A DNA stretch of 64,000 nucleotides from Apiospora phragmitis (taxonomy: Eukaryota > Ascomycota > Sordariomycetes > Amphisphaeriales > Apiosporaceae). Numbering within the stretch: the first letter of the stretch is position 1; each line of letters starts with the position of its first letter. The stretch is taken from the NCBI GenBank assembly GCA_038363925.1, contig JAQQWL010000011.1:5208001-5272000 (forward strand), written 5' to 3'. Under the pieces are notes generated by a model, which was not told where the DNA came from, searched no databases, and worked only from the letters and a program-made list of their open reading frames with translations. Made by a program: the position numbers and the translations under genes. Positions 34,946-46,067 of this stretch are shown piece after piece.

Positions 34946-35591
34946 AGCTACCTAGAATAAGGATGCAGGCTTCTTGCGTCTCGCAGACACCCTAACTTTC
35001 TTGGCGACTTCCTGCTTTCTGGTCGCCGTCTTCTCTCATGCGTAATCAGATTAGGCAGGTAAGAGCGGGTGCTAACGATGCTGTAGACGTTTTATACCAA
35101 AACCCTTCCTTGCTCGTCTCAAGGGTTGAAATACAAATAAACATGGCCATGTCATCCTCCACAACACATTTCAGCTGGGATGGTGTTTATGTCGGACTAT
35201 TGTTAATATCCTTCTACGATTCTGTAAAAAGCCGCCACCGGCTAAATCTTTCGGAGGCTTTTTCTTTGCTACAACTCTCGGCTACCTGTCTCCGTGGCCT
35301 ACAATTCTCTTAGAGAGCAACTCGTATCGCCCTATAACAGATATCGGTGTATCGAGATCTCGGCTTGTATATGCCAATGCAACGCAGCGAATACATCACG
35401 TGGATGGATCAATGTTGGATATTATCCTAATCTACCTACAGTACAGTTTAAGAATCATCAGATGCCGTGACTCCATGCACTCATGCTAGCATCCCCCAGT
35501 GTTCGACTCTGGTCTATGAAACGCGTCGTATACAAAAACAGGGGCTGTGGTATCAAGGTTGGGTGGGTATAGGAATTCCTAAGAGGAGGTT

Positions 35592-36991
35592 TTACAGCGT
35601 CTCCATCTTGTTGAGGATGGCGCGAGTGAATTCGTGAGTGGTGGCCTCGCCGCCCATATCCCGTGTTCGCGACTTGCTATAGAATTGGTCAGTAATTTGG
35701 TAAACCCGGGGCAAATGTGAAGGGGTGAAGGGGTGAGGGGGCTAGGGGAGTAACGTACCCCTCGGCAATGACGTCGTAGACGGCCTTGGAGATGCGGTTG
35801 GCATGGTCGTCGAGACCAAGGTGGCGCAGGAGCATGGAGCCGGACAGCAGGAGAGCGGTAGGGTTGGCCTGGTCCTTGCCCTTGATATCGAGACCGACGT
35901 GACGGCAACCAGGCTCGAAGACGGCGACGTCGCGACCCATGTTGCAACCGGGAACGATACCGGGGCCACCGACGAGGGCGGCGCCAATGTTGGACAGAAT
36001 GCCACCGTACAAGTTGGGCATGACCATGACGTCGAATTGCTGGGGCTTGGAGACACACTGCATGCTGGCGTTGTCGACAATCATGTCGTTGTACTCGAGG
36101 GTCGGGTACTCCTTGGCGACACTGGCGCAGGTGTTACGGAACAGACCGTCGGCCAGCTTCATGATGTTGGCCTTGTGGATGCAGGTGACCTTCTTGCGGC
36201 CGTTGGCAAGGGCGAAAGAGAAGGCGAACTTGGCAATGCGCTCCGACTTGGCGCGGGTGATGATTTTGAGCGACTCGACGACGCCAGGCACACTCTGGTG
36301 CTCCAGACCGCTGTACTCTCCCTCGGTGTTCTCTCGGATGATGCAGAGGTCGATGTTCTTGTGGCGGGTGTCGTAGCCGGGGATATTCTTGATGAGGCAG
36401 ATGGAGGCGTAGATGTCGAGTTCCTGACGCATGGCGACGTTGAAACTCTGGTGGCCGGACCGGCTGATGGGAGTGTGGAGGATACCCTTGAGGCCCAGCT
36501 TGTTCCTCTTGAGAGAAGCAACGGATTCGCGGAAGGCCTCCTCGGCGCTGCCGGGCGAGCCAGAGTCCACACCCGACACGTCGATCTGCTCCCAGTCAAT
36601 GGGGACATTGTCGGCCTTGAAGATGGTCTTGACGCTCTCGGCGACCTCGGTACCGATACCGTCACCGGGGATCAGGGTGACTGTGTACTTGCTGCCGAAC
36701 TTGGTGGGCTTGAAGAGGTCCGACTGGATGGTGGCGTAGGATCGGGCGGCGGCATGGGGTTGCTGGTGAGCAGCAGCTCGCACCAGGCGCTAAAGTAGAA
36801 GACACATGTCAATGTCGGTGTCGAGACAAGAAGTGCAAAGTTAAATGTGTTTGTAGCGCAGCGTAGCCGGCATGCGAACCAAAGCTGTCCTTCAATGGTG
36901 TCGGCGAGGGCAAGCAGATAAGGGACGGGCAAGGTCGAAGAGAGGGTTCTGGATTTACCTGAGCTGCATGAGCCGAGTTGCGCGAAAGCAT
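35592..36991 (-). CDS. idh1: Mitochondrial NAD-isocitrate dehydrogenase subunit 1 (regulatory)
   Basis: TCA-cycle enzyme subunit; the Idh1/Idh2 octamer oxidises isocitrate to 2-oxoglutarate in the matrix. Model: complement(join(35592..35676,35759..36789,36959..36991)), 382 aa. The first exon (11 codons, MLSRNSAHAAQ) plus RLVRAAAHQQ makes a basic presequence. Conserved blocks: TLIPGDGIGTEV, SFNVAMRQELDIYASICL, CIIRENTEGEYSGLEHQSVPG, HKANIMKLADGLFRN, DNASMQ and NPTALLLSG; the residues match the Idh1 rather than the Idh2 pattern (FNVAMRQELDIYA where Idh2 has a serine-containing SLNLTLRK-type site). The last exon supplies GKSRTRDMGGEATTHEF and the end LNKMETL. Introns 82 and 169 bp. Confidence 0.95.
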
Positions 36992-38000
36992 TGTGGCAGA
37001 TATCGTATTGCAATGTCTAGGCGAAGGTAAAGGGTAGGGGGGGGAGAGAGAAAAGAATATTGCGGGCGTCTAGGACCGACGGTAGAACTAGAGTTGAAGA
37101 CAACGGGCGAATAGTGTATAGTGCATGTGAAGAAGAAATATCACAAATTGGAAATGCCTGCCTGGGTTGGTTGCAGCTTGCATGCAAATAGCGCAAAAGA
37201 TCTTGCTAGCTTTTGTTATCTCCTCTAAGCCGAAGACTTCCGAGCCAGAATGGTACTTGCGCCGGTACCAGCTGAGTTTCGATGTTTCCCGTTGCATGGG
37301 TTGCACGCAGTGCACTAACCCAAGTACCTAACCTATGACAGGGTAAGGCGTCAGTATCCCGTGGACGAGCCCTCGTGCTGAAAGGGTTGAGTGTTCAATG
37401 GTTGATGGATGTTAGTCAATTCCTCCCACTCAGCCACATGTGGCGAAGCAAATACATTCGACCTTGTCATGAACAACGACTACAACGGGTAAAGAGAGGA
37501 GGTATGGTCTCCAGTATTATCTCGTTGCATAGAGCAACGTGAAACTTGGGCTGCTTGCAGCGTCTATCATGTCAAGCCTTGGCGTCTGGAACGATGTGTA
37601 GCCGCACAATGAATCATTGGGAGGTTCACTGCGATCCCCCCGCCCCGTCACACATCACATCACACTCAGTCCTGTATATGCGTACCCATGTCCCCCACAC
37701 ACCAGCCCATTGTGATCCAAGGCGAATATCCCTCTCGAAGGGCAACCTCGGGGCTGCAGCAAATCGATGTCATGGATGGACATTACCCCGCAAACACCCC
37801 AGGCACCCCTCATCAGCACTAAGGCAGGTAGGTCACCGGGTGCCGGGTTATATAAAGCGCATCTCTGCTTTGAACGGTGCCTGTCTGTCTATCCTGTCTA
37901 TCAGCAAGGAGCTAGGTAGCAGCGAATCCTGTCCAGCCATGCCCGTCTTTAAAAGCAGACACCCCGACATTGCCTGTGTGTATAGACCACGCCCAGAGAA
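36992..38000. promoter_or_regulatory. Divergent promoter between idh1 and the acyl-CoA ligase
   Basis: About 1 kb between two outward-facing starts. On the ligase side a TATATAAAG word lies about 145 bp before the ATG. The idh1 side has G-rich/C-rich tracts (37030-37050). A short frame at 37546-38019 (+) has no domain. Confidence 0.5.
37849..37857 (+). promoter_or_regulatory. TATA-box candidate for the acyl-CoA ligase
   Basis: TATATAAAG, about 145 bp upstream of the proposed start codon at 38001, at a plausible distance for a fungal TATA element plus a short leader. Confidence 0.45.
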
Positions 38001-39883
38001 ATGCCTGCCGTATATCTGACTGACGTCTACCCAAGTTCCCAGGGATTGTACCATATGGGAATGGATCTTCGATGAGAAGTCTCGTACTCTCCCCTGAATA
38101 GGTTCCCTCAGTCGGACTGGGCAGGCTACACCGACACGGCCACTAAGGAGCACCTTTCCTGGAAAGGAGTTAAGGATGCAGCGACACATATATCTACTGC
38201 TTTGAGTTCCAACTATGGATTCCAAGCCAACGACACTATTTCTCTGTTCAGTAGAAATACGATATGGTATGAGACTCTCGGTGACCACATAAGCCTCTAG
38301 CCTGCCGCAGGGTTGGCCATGACACGGCATTCTCGCCACGTGGGCACAGCTGAAAGGTTTCATGGGAGATAAGCGACTAACTATAGACTCAAAAAGGTAT
38401 CCAGTGACTTTGTTCGCGGCCGTTCGTCTAGGTGAGCTTACCTCCCTGGCCCAGGCCAATGTTGAGGATAGACAAACTAACGCTACACAGGCGGTGTTGT
38501 ATCGGGTGCATCACCGGCGTACAACGTCGAGGAGATGGCCTATGCTCTCAAGGCGGCAAATTCCAAGTACTTGGCCACGCACCCGACGTCGATCAGAGTC
38601 GCCGAGCAGGCGGCGCGCATTGCTGGGATCCCCAGATCCCACATCTTCCTTCTTGAGGGCGAGCTCGAAGGTTACACGACGATACAGCAGCTGGTCCAGA
38701 TGGGGAAGAGCCAGGGAGAGCACAGCCAAGCCCTGGCGTCCAAGCTTCCGCCGGGGAAGCAAAACGGAGAGGTCTGCGCGTTCCTCAGCTTCTCGTCCGG
38801 CACCACGGGGCTGCCCAAGGCCGTCATGATCAGCCACCAGAACGCCATTGCGCAAGCGCTCCAGATCGAGATGCTCAAGCCCGACGACCAACCGAGAAAG
38901 GCCCTCGGCGTTCTGCCCCTGTTTCACATCACAGGCATAGTGCACAGCATGATCCTGCCTATCTTCATCAATGCCGAAGTCATCATGCTCCCCGCCTTTG
39001 GCATGGACTCGATGCTCTCCGCTGTTGCTGAGTACCGGATCCCAGAGCTCCTTCTGGTGCCGCCTATCCTGGTTCGACTGGTACGTGACCCGACCGTTGC
39101 GAAATACGACCTGAGCTGCGTGAAACGGTTTTCGAGCGGCGCGGCTCCCTTGTCCGTGGAGATCATCCAGCAGCTGAGGGAGAAGTTCCGGGTACGGGGT
39201 TCAAGCAAGGCTACGGCATGACCGAATCCTGCTCTTGTATCACAGCCCACCCCCCGGACAAGACCAGCTACGACTATGCGCACACGGGAGGGTCCATCGT
39301 GGCTTCCACAGAGGCCAAGCTGATAAAGGACGACGGCACCGAAGCGGATACTGGGGAGCCTGGCGAGATCTGGGCACGCGGCCCCCAGATAGTCATGGGC
39401 TACCTTAATAACGAGAAGGCTACGAAGGACACGTTTGATGCAGATGGCTTCCTGCACACGGGGGATCAGGGCATGATTGACAGCGAAGGTTTTATTACCA
39501 TCACGGATCGTATCAAGGAGATGATCAAAGTTAATGGGATCGGTGTGGCGCCCGCCGAGTTGGAGGACCTTCTACTGGGTCATGTAAAAGTTGAAGACTC
39601 CGCGGTGCTGGGAATCCCCGACGATTGGTCTGGTGAGCGACCCAAGGCTTATGTCGTTCTCAAGAAAGGGATAGCTGGTGACAATGCTGTTGGTCAAGAG
39701 CTCATCAAGTATGTCGAAGAGAACAAGGTCAAGCACAAGTGGGTCAAGGAGATCGAGTTCATCGACGAAATCCCCAAGAGTGCCAGTGGTAAGATCTTAC
39801 GGCGTGTCTTGCGGGACAAGGCTAAGCAGGGCAACCAAGGCACTGTGGTGAAGGCACGTAGCGGGCCTAGAGCGAAATTGTGA
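38001..39883 (+). CDS. Peroxisomal acyl-CoA ligase, 4-coumarate-CoA-ligase-like (ANL superfamily)
   Basis: Activates a carboxylic acid (aryl or medium-chain fatty acid) to its CoA thioester through an acyl-adenylate. Model: join(38001..38266,38397..38431,38491..39883), about 565 aa after restoring bases at three sites. Visible: N-terminal TIWEWIFDEKSR, AMP-binding P-loop FLSFSSGTTGLPKAVM, LPLFHITGIVHS, FKQGYGMTESC, the HTGDQGMIDSEGFITITDR hinge region and the lysine motif PKSASGKILRR. It ends in AKL, a type-1 peroxisomal signal. Lesions: two C short at 38030-38032, one C short at 38091-38094 and one at 39188-39189; each restoration rejoins conserved sequence (YPQVPRD, TLPLNRFPQSDW, EKFPGTGFKQGYG). 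Introns 130 and 59 bp. Substrate unknown. Confidence 0.9.
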
Positions 39884-40019
39884 GGCAACCTAGGAGAGTT
39901 TCCGTTTGTTATCTGTTCGCTAGACTAGACAGCTTCCTCGTGCCGCCCATGCCTAGGGCACCGTCAATGGTCATGCCTACAATGGTCGACTCCAGCTGAG
40001 CTCATCACCACATGCCGTG

Positions 40020-41072
40020 CTACAACGTCATCGGAGCCTCCAAAACTTTCTCTCCATTATCCCAACATCGTACAACCTTCACCAGCCGTTGCAATACGAG
40101 TTCGGGTATTTCGGTCTGCATTGAAACAGGAGTGGATCCCGATCGAAGGGGTTCCCAAGTCTCAGCCTTTTCATCACTTTTGACGCTTCCAGTGGTCAAC
40201 TTCTTGTTCTCATTGGTAACCTGACCGAGGGCCCCCTGGAGAGTGGTACCAACGTGCTGCTTCTTTCTGATTCTCTTAGGACCCGTCGAGGTTTAAGGAT
40301 TCGTGGGAATGAATAGACAGTACTGACCTGTGGGTTTCTGGCGTGGGCAGCATCCTTGATCGTCATTCGCTGCTGAGATCCCACGCCTGGGTTGTAGTCT
40401 TTTCTGTCCGGGACAAGCTGTTCAGGAGAAAGAACAGGCTCGGTAATACCATCACCCTTTGCACCCAAACCTTGACCGGGCTTCCAGCCATTCTTCATCA
40501 TCATCTTCATTCCGTAATTCACAGGCGAAGATTTCGGCATCTCAGGATGAACAGAAGCGGGCTGGCCGTCCAACTGCATCTTTGCTAGATTGGCTGACAG
40601 GTCCCGGGCAGTGGATCTAGGGGCCTCAACCCTGCTCTGGGGATGCTTCTCTCCGCCAAAATGGGTGTAGACGGCCTCTTCTTGAACCTCCTTGGCGATT
40701 TGGGAGCCCTGGGTTTTGGCCTCGCTAGGTTCTGACTTCAGTGTATTGGTACCCGATGCTGTATTAGCAGTCTCTGCCAGGCTTGCCAGAGTATCTTGGA
40801 TACTCTCGAGGGCTGTGGCCTCGAGGCAACTGATGGTCGATTGAGCGCCAACGTAAGCAACCACCTGTCAAGCCGTCAGTTTACTGAGATGGTTGGGAGA
40901 ATGGATACCAAGGTGTCTCGATGCAACTTACCGACTTGAAGACGCGGTGGGCCAGAGCAGCTTCGTTGTCATCGTCGAGGGAAGCCTTGATCATCTTGCA
41001 CAAGATGGCCTTGTCCTTCTCTTCGAACTTTTCCAGCAAGTGGTCTAGCATCTCCGACCGAAGCGAGGACAT
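40020..41072 (-). CDS. G-patch domain protein
   Basis: Model: complement(join(40020..40274,40328..40864,40932..41072)), 310 aa. The G-patch (GMKMMMKNGWKPGQGLGAKGDGITEPV, about residues 165-190) is the glycine-rich motif that recruits and activates DEAH helicases or binds RNA, so a role in splicing or ribosome assembly is likely but not specified. The N-terminal exon (MSSLRSEMLDHLLEKFEEKDKAILCKMI) is helical. The last exon, accepted after CCTAAG, is basic at its start (RIRKKQHVGTTLQGALGQVTNENKK) and ends with EKVLEAPMTL. Introns 53 and 67 bp. The exact last splice is good in phase but unusually close to the branch site. Confidence 0.82.
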
Positions 41073-41890
41073 CTTCGCTACTTTGGGCCTGTGAATGACC
41101 AATGAGGTGTGAACCTACCTACTTAGCCATTTGGGTAAGTTGATGAAGGGGTCAAGGGACAAGTCTCAAAGGGCTTTGGTAAGTCTCGTAAAGTTGTCTT
41201 CCGAAAGATTGGCACGCCGACTGCCACTGCTGTAACGATCGATGTACTCACTCAAGTTGGAATGAATAGTTTCCTGAACAAAGTATTTTTGGTCCGACAG
41301 CGTTCATGCAGCTGGAACCGTTGATTCCATCAATGTAACTGGTAATGTGAAAGGCATCAGTCAGTCTGGTAGAAGACAAGTTTAATTTCCATCCAATCCT
41401 CAGGTGGAATAAATGGCTGCCTGGGGCAAGTAGGTATGTACCTTGCACCGGCACGTACAACAGGGCAAGGAAGCAACGACGAGCCTTATCTTACTAGACG
41501 AAAGGATCAGGTCTTTGCTACATACATACTTATTTAGCACTGCTCATCCCAAACAAAATTATGTTGACCAATCTGAATTGAACCTATGTCTCCTAATCAT
41601 CAGTGCATAAAGCAATGTAGCCCAACTTATCTGCGTGACACCCTTGACCCTCATAACATCCCATATTCAGGCCAACCTCGATAATACCTGTGTGTACCCC
41701 GGGAAGCCACTCCATCCACTGGCCCGTCTTTGGCATTCCAGCTGGCATGGTCCTGATATTGTGACCCTTCCAGCCCTCCACTACCAGCATGGGACGATCG
41801 ATGCAGTCGTTCTGCTTTGCGACCCGAGTTCCACGAGACCATGTTAGCTTATGAGCAACACGACTCCTTGTATCCTCGAGAGAGAAGTAC
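41073..41890. other. Intergenic, no gene recognised
   Basis: About 820 bp between the G-patch start and the small Cys-rich gene stop. Minus-strand frames at 41248-41460 and + frames at 41635-41847 show no domain. It contains an AACCTACCTACTTAGCC promoter word at 41111-41127. Confidence 0.45.
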
Positions 41891-42136
41891 CTATAGGGTA
41901 GGGGCAACGAGACATGCGGCGCAGGCAGCCTGGCAAGTCCCATATGCCGAGTTGCAGGCAACAATTGCTGCAGGAGCAGCAGCGGCAGCCACGGTGCCGA
42001 ACGTGAAGCCAGCAGCACCATAACAAGCAGCGACAACTGCTGAGCATCCGGCCTGACATATACCGTAAGCCAATGGCCCTGCCGTTGCAGTGGCAGTAAT
42101 GGAAAGTATGTAGACGATGTAATTAAGGGGCTGCAT
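41891..42136 (-). CDS. Small Ala/Cys-rich secreted protein (zygote-specific-class-V-like family)
   Basis: An 81-aa single-exon product. The first 19 residues (ending TATATAGP) form a signal peptide; the mature part is a repeated pattern of hydrophobic Ala-rich helices with paired cysteines: YGICQAGCSAVVAACYG, PAAIVACNSAYGTCQAACAACL, ending in APTL. This compact family is common in fungal genomes, often in several copies, and has been labelled zygote-specific class V in databases; its function is unknown. A role as secreted effector or lipid-surface protein is speculation. Confidence in being a real gene is high because length, signal peptide and cysteine spacing all fit. Confidence 0.85.
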   Translation of the reverse strand: MQPLNYIVYILSITATATAGPLAYGICQAGCSAVVAACYGAAGFTFGTVAAAAAPAAIVACNSAYGTCQAACAACLVAPTL

Positions 42137-43562
42137 GGTTGTCCGCGTGTAGTTTGCAAATTGATATATTGGCAGTCTACCGTTAGCTCAGGATGCGTGT
42201 GGGCTTGATGGGTATGAAAGAAAACCAAAAGACGAAGACGGGGATAACCAATACACTTATATACCTATACTATAACGGCGAGAACACTGAGGGGTGATAT
42301 CAGATGCAGTTAAGAAAGTCGGCTGGCTGGCTGATTGCATATTCGTTTCACCGAGGTGGTGGGCCTCCCACAGCAGCCACAATGGTTGATCTCGCACTTC
42401 TTCAAGATAGGATTGATCGCCTCGAGACTTCAAAATCTGGCAACTGACGTAGTCCATAGGGTCGGGGTAACCCTCCAACAGTCCAACTGCAGTTTGGCTT
42501 CATCTCGTCCCGATTAGTCTTTGCCAGGGGTTTCTTAAGCGGAGCTGCTACAAGACGACCTTGGAACCATGCATGGCATACTATCTGGTAAAGTGTTTTC
42601 TATCATAAAGCTCGCAATACATGACGATTGGAAAGTGAACTGGAATCAAAACAAATTGCCTCTGCTCGAAGTTGAGATATTCCATATTTCGGTTCACAAC
42701 TTGATATATTGCAATCTAGCATACGCTTGGTAATTAACTCGCTAGAACAAGAATATATGGCCGAAGCTTCTTGATGTGCATTTGAGCCCAAGCAGCAACG
42801 CCTGTGAGAGCATCTACCGCCCGACTCGATCGGTTTAGCCAACGTAACTGGATCCCAACGGCCGTAACTTCCCGAATTCGCACCTGAGCCTATATGAGGG
42901 TGGTCACTATGAGAGGAACCCGGGGCGCAAGCAACGCGGTGAACAACAGCCCAAGTCTGAAAACTGCCGAATATGTCATGGCCTATTTCCAAGCCGGCTG
43001 GGTAAAGCACTCCAGACGTCGGGAGTACTGGAACGTATGCCATAGACCCCAGGCTAGCTTGTAAAGGTCGGTGATCCATACGACTGGGGCACAATTTGCT
43101 TTTGCTATGCCTCCTTCAGGTGCGTCCAACAAGTTGCTAAAACATTGCCAAGTCAGCAACGGTACTCTGATTTCAACGGCACACTTTGAAATGCGTAGAA
43201 GGGGAGAGTTGTTCAGAGTAAACAATATTTCGCATCAAGATCGACCTTGTAGTAGGTGATTCAAATACAATCTAGCTTATTATTGGATAATTCATCATGA
43301 AAAGGGCTGGGTGAAGAAAAGAGCAGCATTAGCAAGACTTACGGAGGATTCGTAGAGATAGTACCCAGAGTATTCTATGTAAATGTACGCTGAACGCGAC
43401 TTGAATCTCCTCTAGGATTTTGATACAGGTGGCTGGAAGAATGCAACTCCGAATCACCATCTTCTCGGGCTCCAAAGGTGTTGCCCTTCAAAGCTGATGT
43501 TCTTTCGCCTGCGTCATGATTTCTTGATCTGCGCCGCTGACAGCTGCAGCATCAATCGTGGC
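42137..43562. other. Intergenic with unassigned coding-like fragments
   Basis: About 1.4 kb between the small secreted protein start and the svp26 stop. On the minus strand around 42700-43100 short segments look protein-like (WITDLYKLAWGLWHTFQYSR; VGIQLRWLNRSSRAV; WAQMHIKKLRPYILVLAS before a stop), but they are broken by stops and I could not connect them by splicing or a single base change. It may be a decayed gene or chance. Confidence 0.3.
42256..42263 (-). promoter_or_regulatory. TATA-box candidate for the small Cys-rich gene
   Basis: TATATAAG on the minus strand, about 120 bp upstream of the start codon at 42136. Confidence 0.45.
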
Positions 43563-44352
43563 TCAGAAGCGATCTTCGGGCTTCTTCCAGCCAGCCATCC
43601 GACTCACTTCACCTATACCAGACAGAATGTGGTCCACGCCAAGTTTGACTATACTTTGTCGTTTGTTCTTGCCGTCCGAGTCGTGCGAGGGTGGTTCGCT
43701 ACCGATGGTAGGCAACACGTTGTCACTAGCTGACAAGCTGACAAAGAGGGCAAATGGAACAAACCAAACGCAGAGGCCAAAGAACGAGGCAATCTCAGTG
43801 AAGCTCGGGATATCTGGTTGGTCGTATACGCTGTTCATTGCCGCGTAGGAGCGTGACTGCGCGATGGAAAAGTGGCGGAACCAGAAGTAGTGGTTAACAA
43901 GGACGAGGACTGGCGTTTTTTACATCAGTTCCAATGCGCTGTCGCGTTCGAAGACAAGGGGAACCCACGGCAAGAGGCAAGAAATAAGGGGTCCGTCAGC
44001 TTGACAAAGGGAAAGCGTCGCATGTTGCCCAAATAGACCACATGGGATGCGATGCCCATCAGGGTCAAGGACAAGGGAAAGCCATCGGCAAGGCACAGGA
44101 TAAGCTGCAAGCCGATGATGGCATAGATGAGCCGGGTGAGAAGACGTTTGGCTATGACGGTATGCTCTTCAACCAGCTCTGAGAGATAGTAGAGGCCCGA
44201 AGCTATAGTTGTGGAATAGAAGTCGTCAGTTTCCCAAGGACGTCTCGCATCAAATCCAGTTGACGACGGGAGCGTGGCCTACCAATTGCCAAGGTCAGAA
44301 AGCAGAAGCCCACGACGGAGCCTAAATAGCCGACCAGAGGTAGAATCCACAT
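43563..44352 (-). CDS. svp26: Svp26/TEX261-family ER-Golgi cargo adaptor
   Basis: Multi-pass membrane protein that helps package Golgi glycosyltransferases into COPII vesicles. Model: complement(join(43563..43909,43969..44202,44283..44352)), 216 aa. Opening MWILPLVGYLGSVVGFCFL, then GLYYLSELVEEHTVIAKRLL, ILCLADGFPLSLTL, NMRRFPFVKLTDP, NHYFWFRHFS and PSFTEIASFFGLCVWFVPFA are the family's conserved blocks; four membrane helices are apparent. Introns are 80 bp and 59 bp; the second uses a GTGGGT donor. The C-terminal tail after VLPTIGSE is charged and cytosolic. Divergent from bud23, with about 590 bp between the two start codons. Confidence 0.9.
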
Positions 44353-44943
44353 ATTATCAAGCGAGCGAAAATCTCATTATCTGCTTGAGACTAATTGATG
44401 TGTTGTTGAAAATTTTCACGTCGTTGCTGTCGAGGACGGATGTTTCCTTATCTCGAATCGTATCGCGAGTGGTAGGCACTGTAGGTAATTTATATGGATC
44501 ATGACGCGCACGACAGCCAGCGTGGCCTTTGATGGCGAGGCGACAGGCTAATTTTAATTCGGCGACATACCCATCCCATTGCAGTAAGGGAGCACTTGCG
44601 CCGTAGCGGGCGTTACTGACTGCCAGTGTAGGTACCTATGGTGGCAGAAAAACCCCTTGAGAACCCAGGTGGGTTAGCCTCTATATACATAGATAAGGCA
44701 ATTAATAGATTCTTTATCGGCGCATATCGATAGAGAAAATGCCCCCACTAAAATTATCCTTCGGAGGGGTCTTGCATTTTCCCAGCCGGCGGCCGTCAAC
44801 ATCGTAAATGCTGTGATAAAAAACTGGATGGGTGAACCGCAAACCAGCCAGCATTGTCCTCGATCGCTATAAACAACTGAAGACTCCAGTGCAGATTCCG
44901 GTGGTCTACTAGAGGCTGCGCAAAGCCTAGTACATTGCCCATC
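44353..44943. promoter_or_regulatory. Divergent promoter between svp26 and bud23
   Basis: About 590 bp between outward-facing starts. Contains an AT-rich block (44680-44760) and a GTAGGTACC word near 44627. No open frame with coding character. Confidence 0.5.
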
Positions 44944-45863
44944 ATGTCACGCCCTGAGGATACACTGTAGGACGAAGCCACCCCTCCACAATTCCCGTTT
45001 TACTTGAGAAGCGTCGCATTCTGACCAGCGTCACTATTGCTTCAGGTCCGCCGACGTGCACTACGATGATACCGAAGCCCGTAAATACACAACCTCGTCA
45101 CGCATACAAAACATCCAAGCTTCCATGACCCATCGTGCACTCGAGCTGCTAGATCTGCCTTCTCCCTCCTTGATCCTCGATGTCGGCTGCGGTAGTGGCT
45201 TGTCTGGCGAAATCCTGTCCTCCTTGTCGCCCGAAGAAGGTGGCCCACACGTGTGGATAGGCATGGATGTCTCGGCATCGATGTTAGACGTGGCCTTGCA
45301 GCGAGATGTGGAAGGCGACTTATTGCTGGCCGACATCGGCCAGGAGTGCCCTTCCGCGCCGGAACATTCGATGCCGCCATCAGCATCAGCGCGATCCAAT
45401 GGCTGTGCAATGCCGAGAGTAGCGAGACCTCCCTTGCCGGGCGGCTGTCAAGGTTTTTCAATGGGTTGTATGCGAGTCTGAAGCGAGGCGGAAGGGCCGT
45501 CTGCCAATTCTACCAAAGAACAATGAGCAGAAGAAGATGATAACGGGTGCCGCTGTCAAGGCTGGCTTCGGAGCCGGTCTGCTAGAAGACGACCCGGACA
45601 CCAAGAACGCCAAACTCTACCTTGTCCTCACTGTGGGTGCCGCGGTCGTCGATGGAAAGAGCGGCGACATTACAGGAGTGGTACAAGGCATGGAAGGCGT
45701 AGATGTCATGGACGCCAGGAACCGGGGGAAGGCTGGCAGTGGCGAGATCAAGAAGGGATCTAAAGCATGGATCGTCAAGAAGAAGGAGCAGATGGAACGG
45801 AAGGGGAAGGTGGTCAAGGCCACCTCCAAGTATACCGGACGCAAAAGACGGGTTGCTTTCTAG
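44944..45863 (+). CDS. bud23: Bud23, 18S rRNA (guanine-N7) methyltransferase
   Basis: S-adenosylmethionine-dependent methyltransferase modifying 18S rRNA during small-subunit maturation in the nucleus. Model: join(44944..44966,45046..45863), about 280 aa with two single bases restored. Exon 1 encodes MSRPEDTL; the intron is 79 bp (GTAGGA...TTCAG). Motifs: ILDVGCGSGLSGEIL (SAM-binding loop), WIGMDVSASMLDVAL, FDAAISISAIQWLCNAE, and the basic tail AWIVKKKEQMERKGKVVK...TGRKRRVAF typical of the family. Frame breaks at 45343-45344 (one G short; restores ADIGQGVPFRAGTFDAA) and 45513-45514 (one C short; restores CQFYPKNNEQKKMITGA). Two breaks in a conserved, growth-important gene argue for consensus error. 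Confidence 0.92.
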
Positions 45864-46067
45864 ATTTGAATGGCGGGAGATACCATTGCATTGGCTGCGG
45901 CGTTCACGGAGTTACATTTTCTGCATTACTTGCGAAGCAGGAGACCCTAGGTCAAGAAATATTGATGTCGGATTCGTTCGGATGTTTTCTGTTTAGCTTA
46001 GTCTACACAAGGCACCGCGACTTATCATGAGTTATTGCTACGAGTCCCAAAGGTACATAAGGCTGTT

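Noticed and set aside
35803..36798. 331-codon + strand frame rich in Val/Asp/Gly/Leu
   Set aside because: Exact antisense of idh1 exon 2; its composition is produced by idh1 codon bias and it has no domain.
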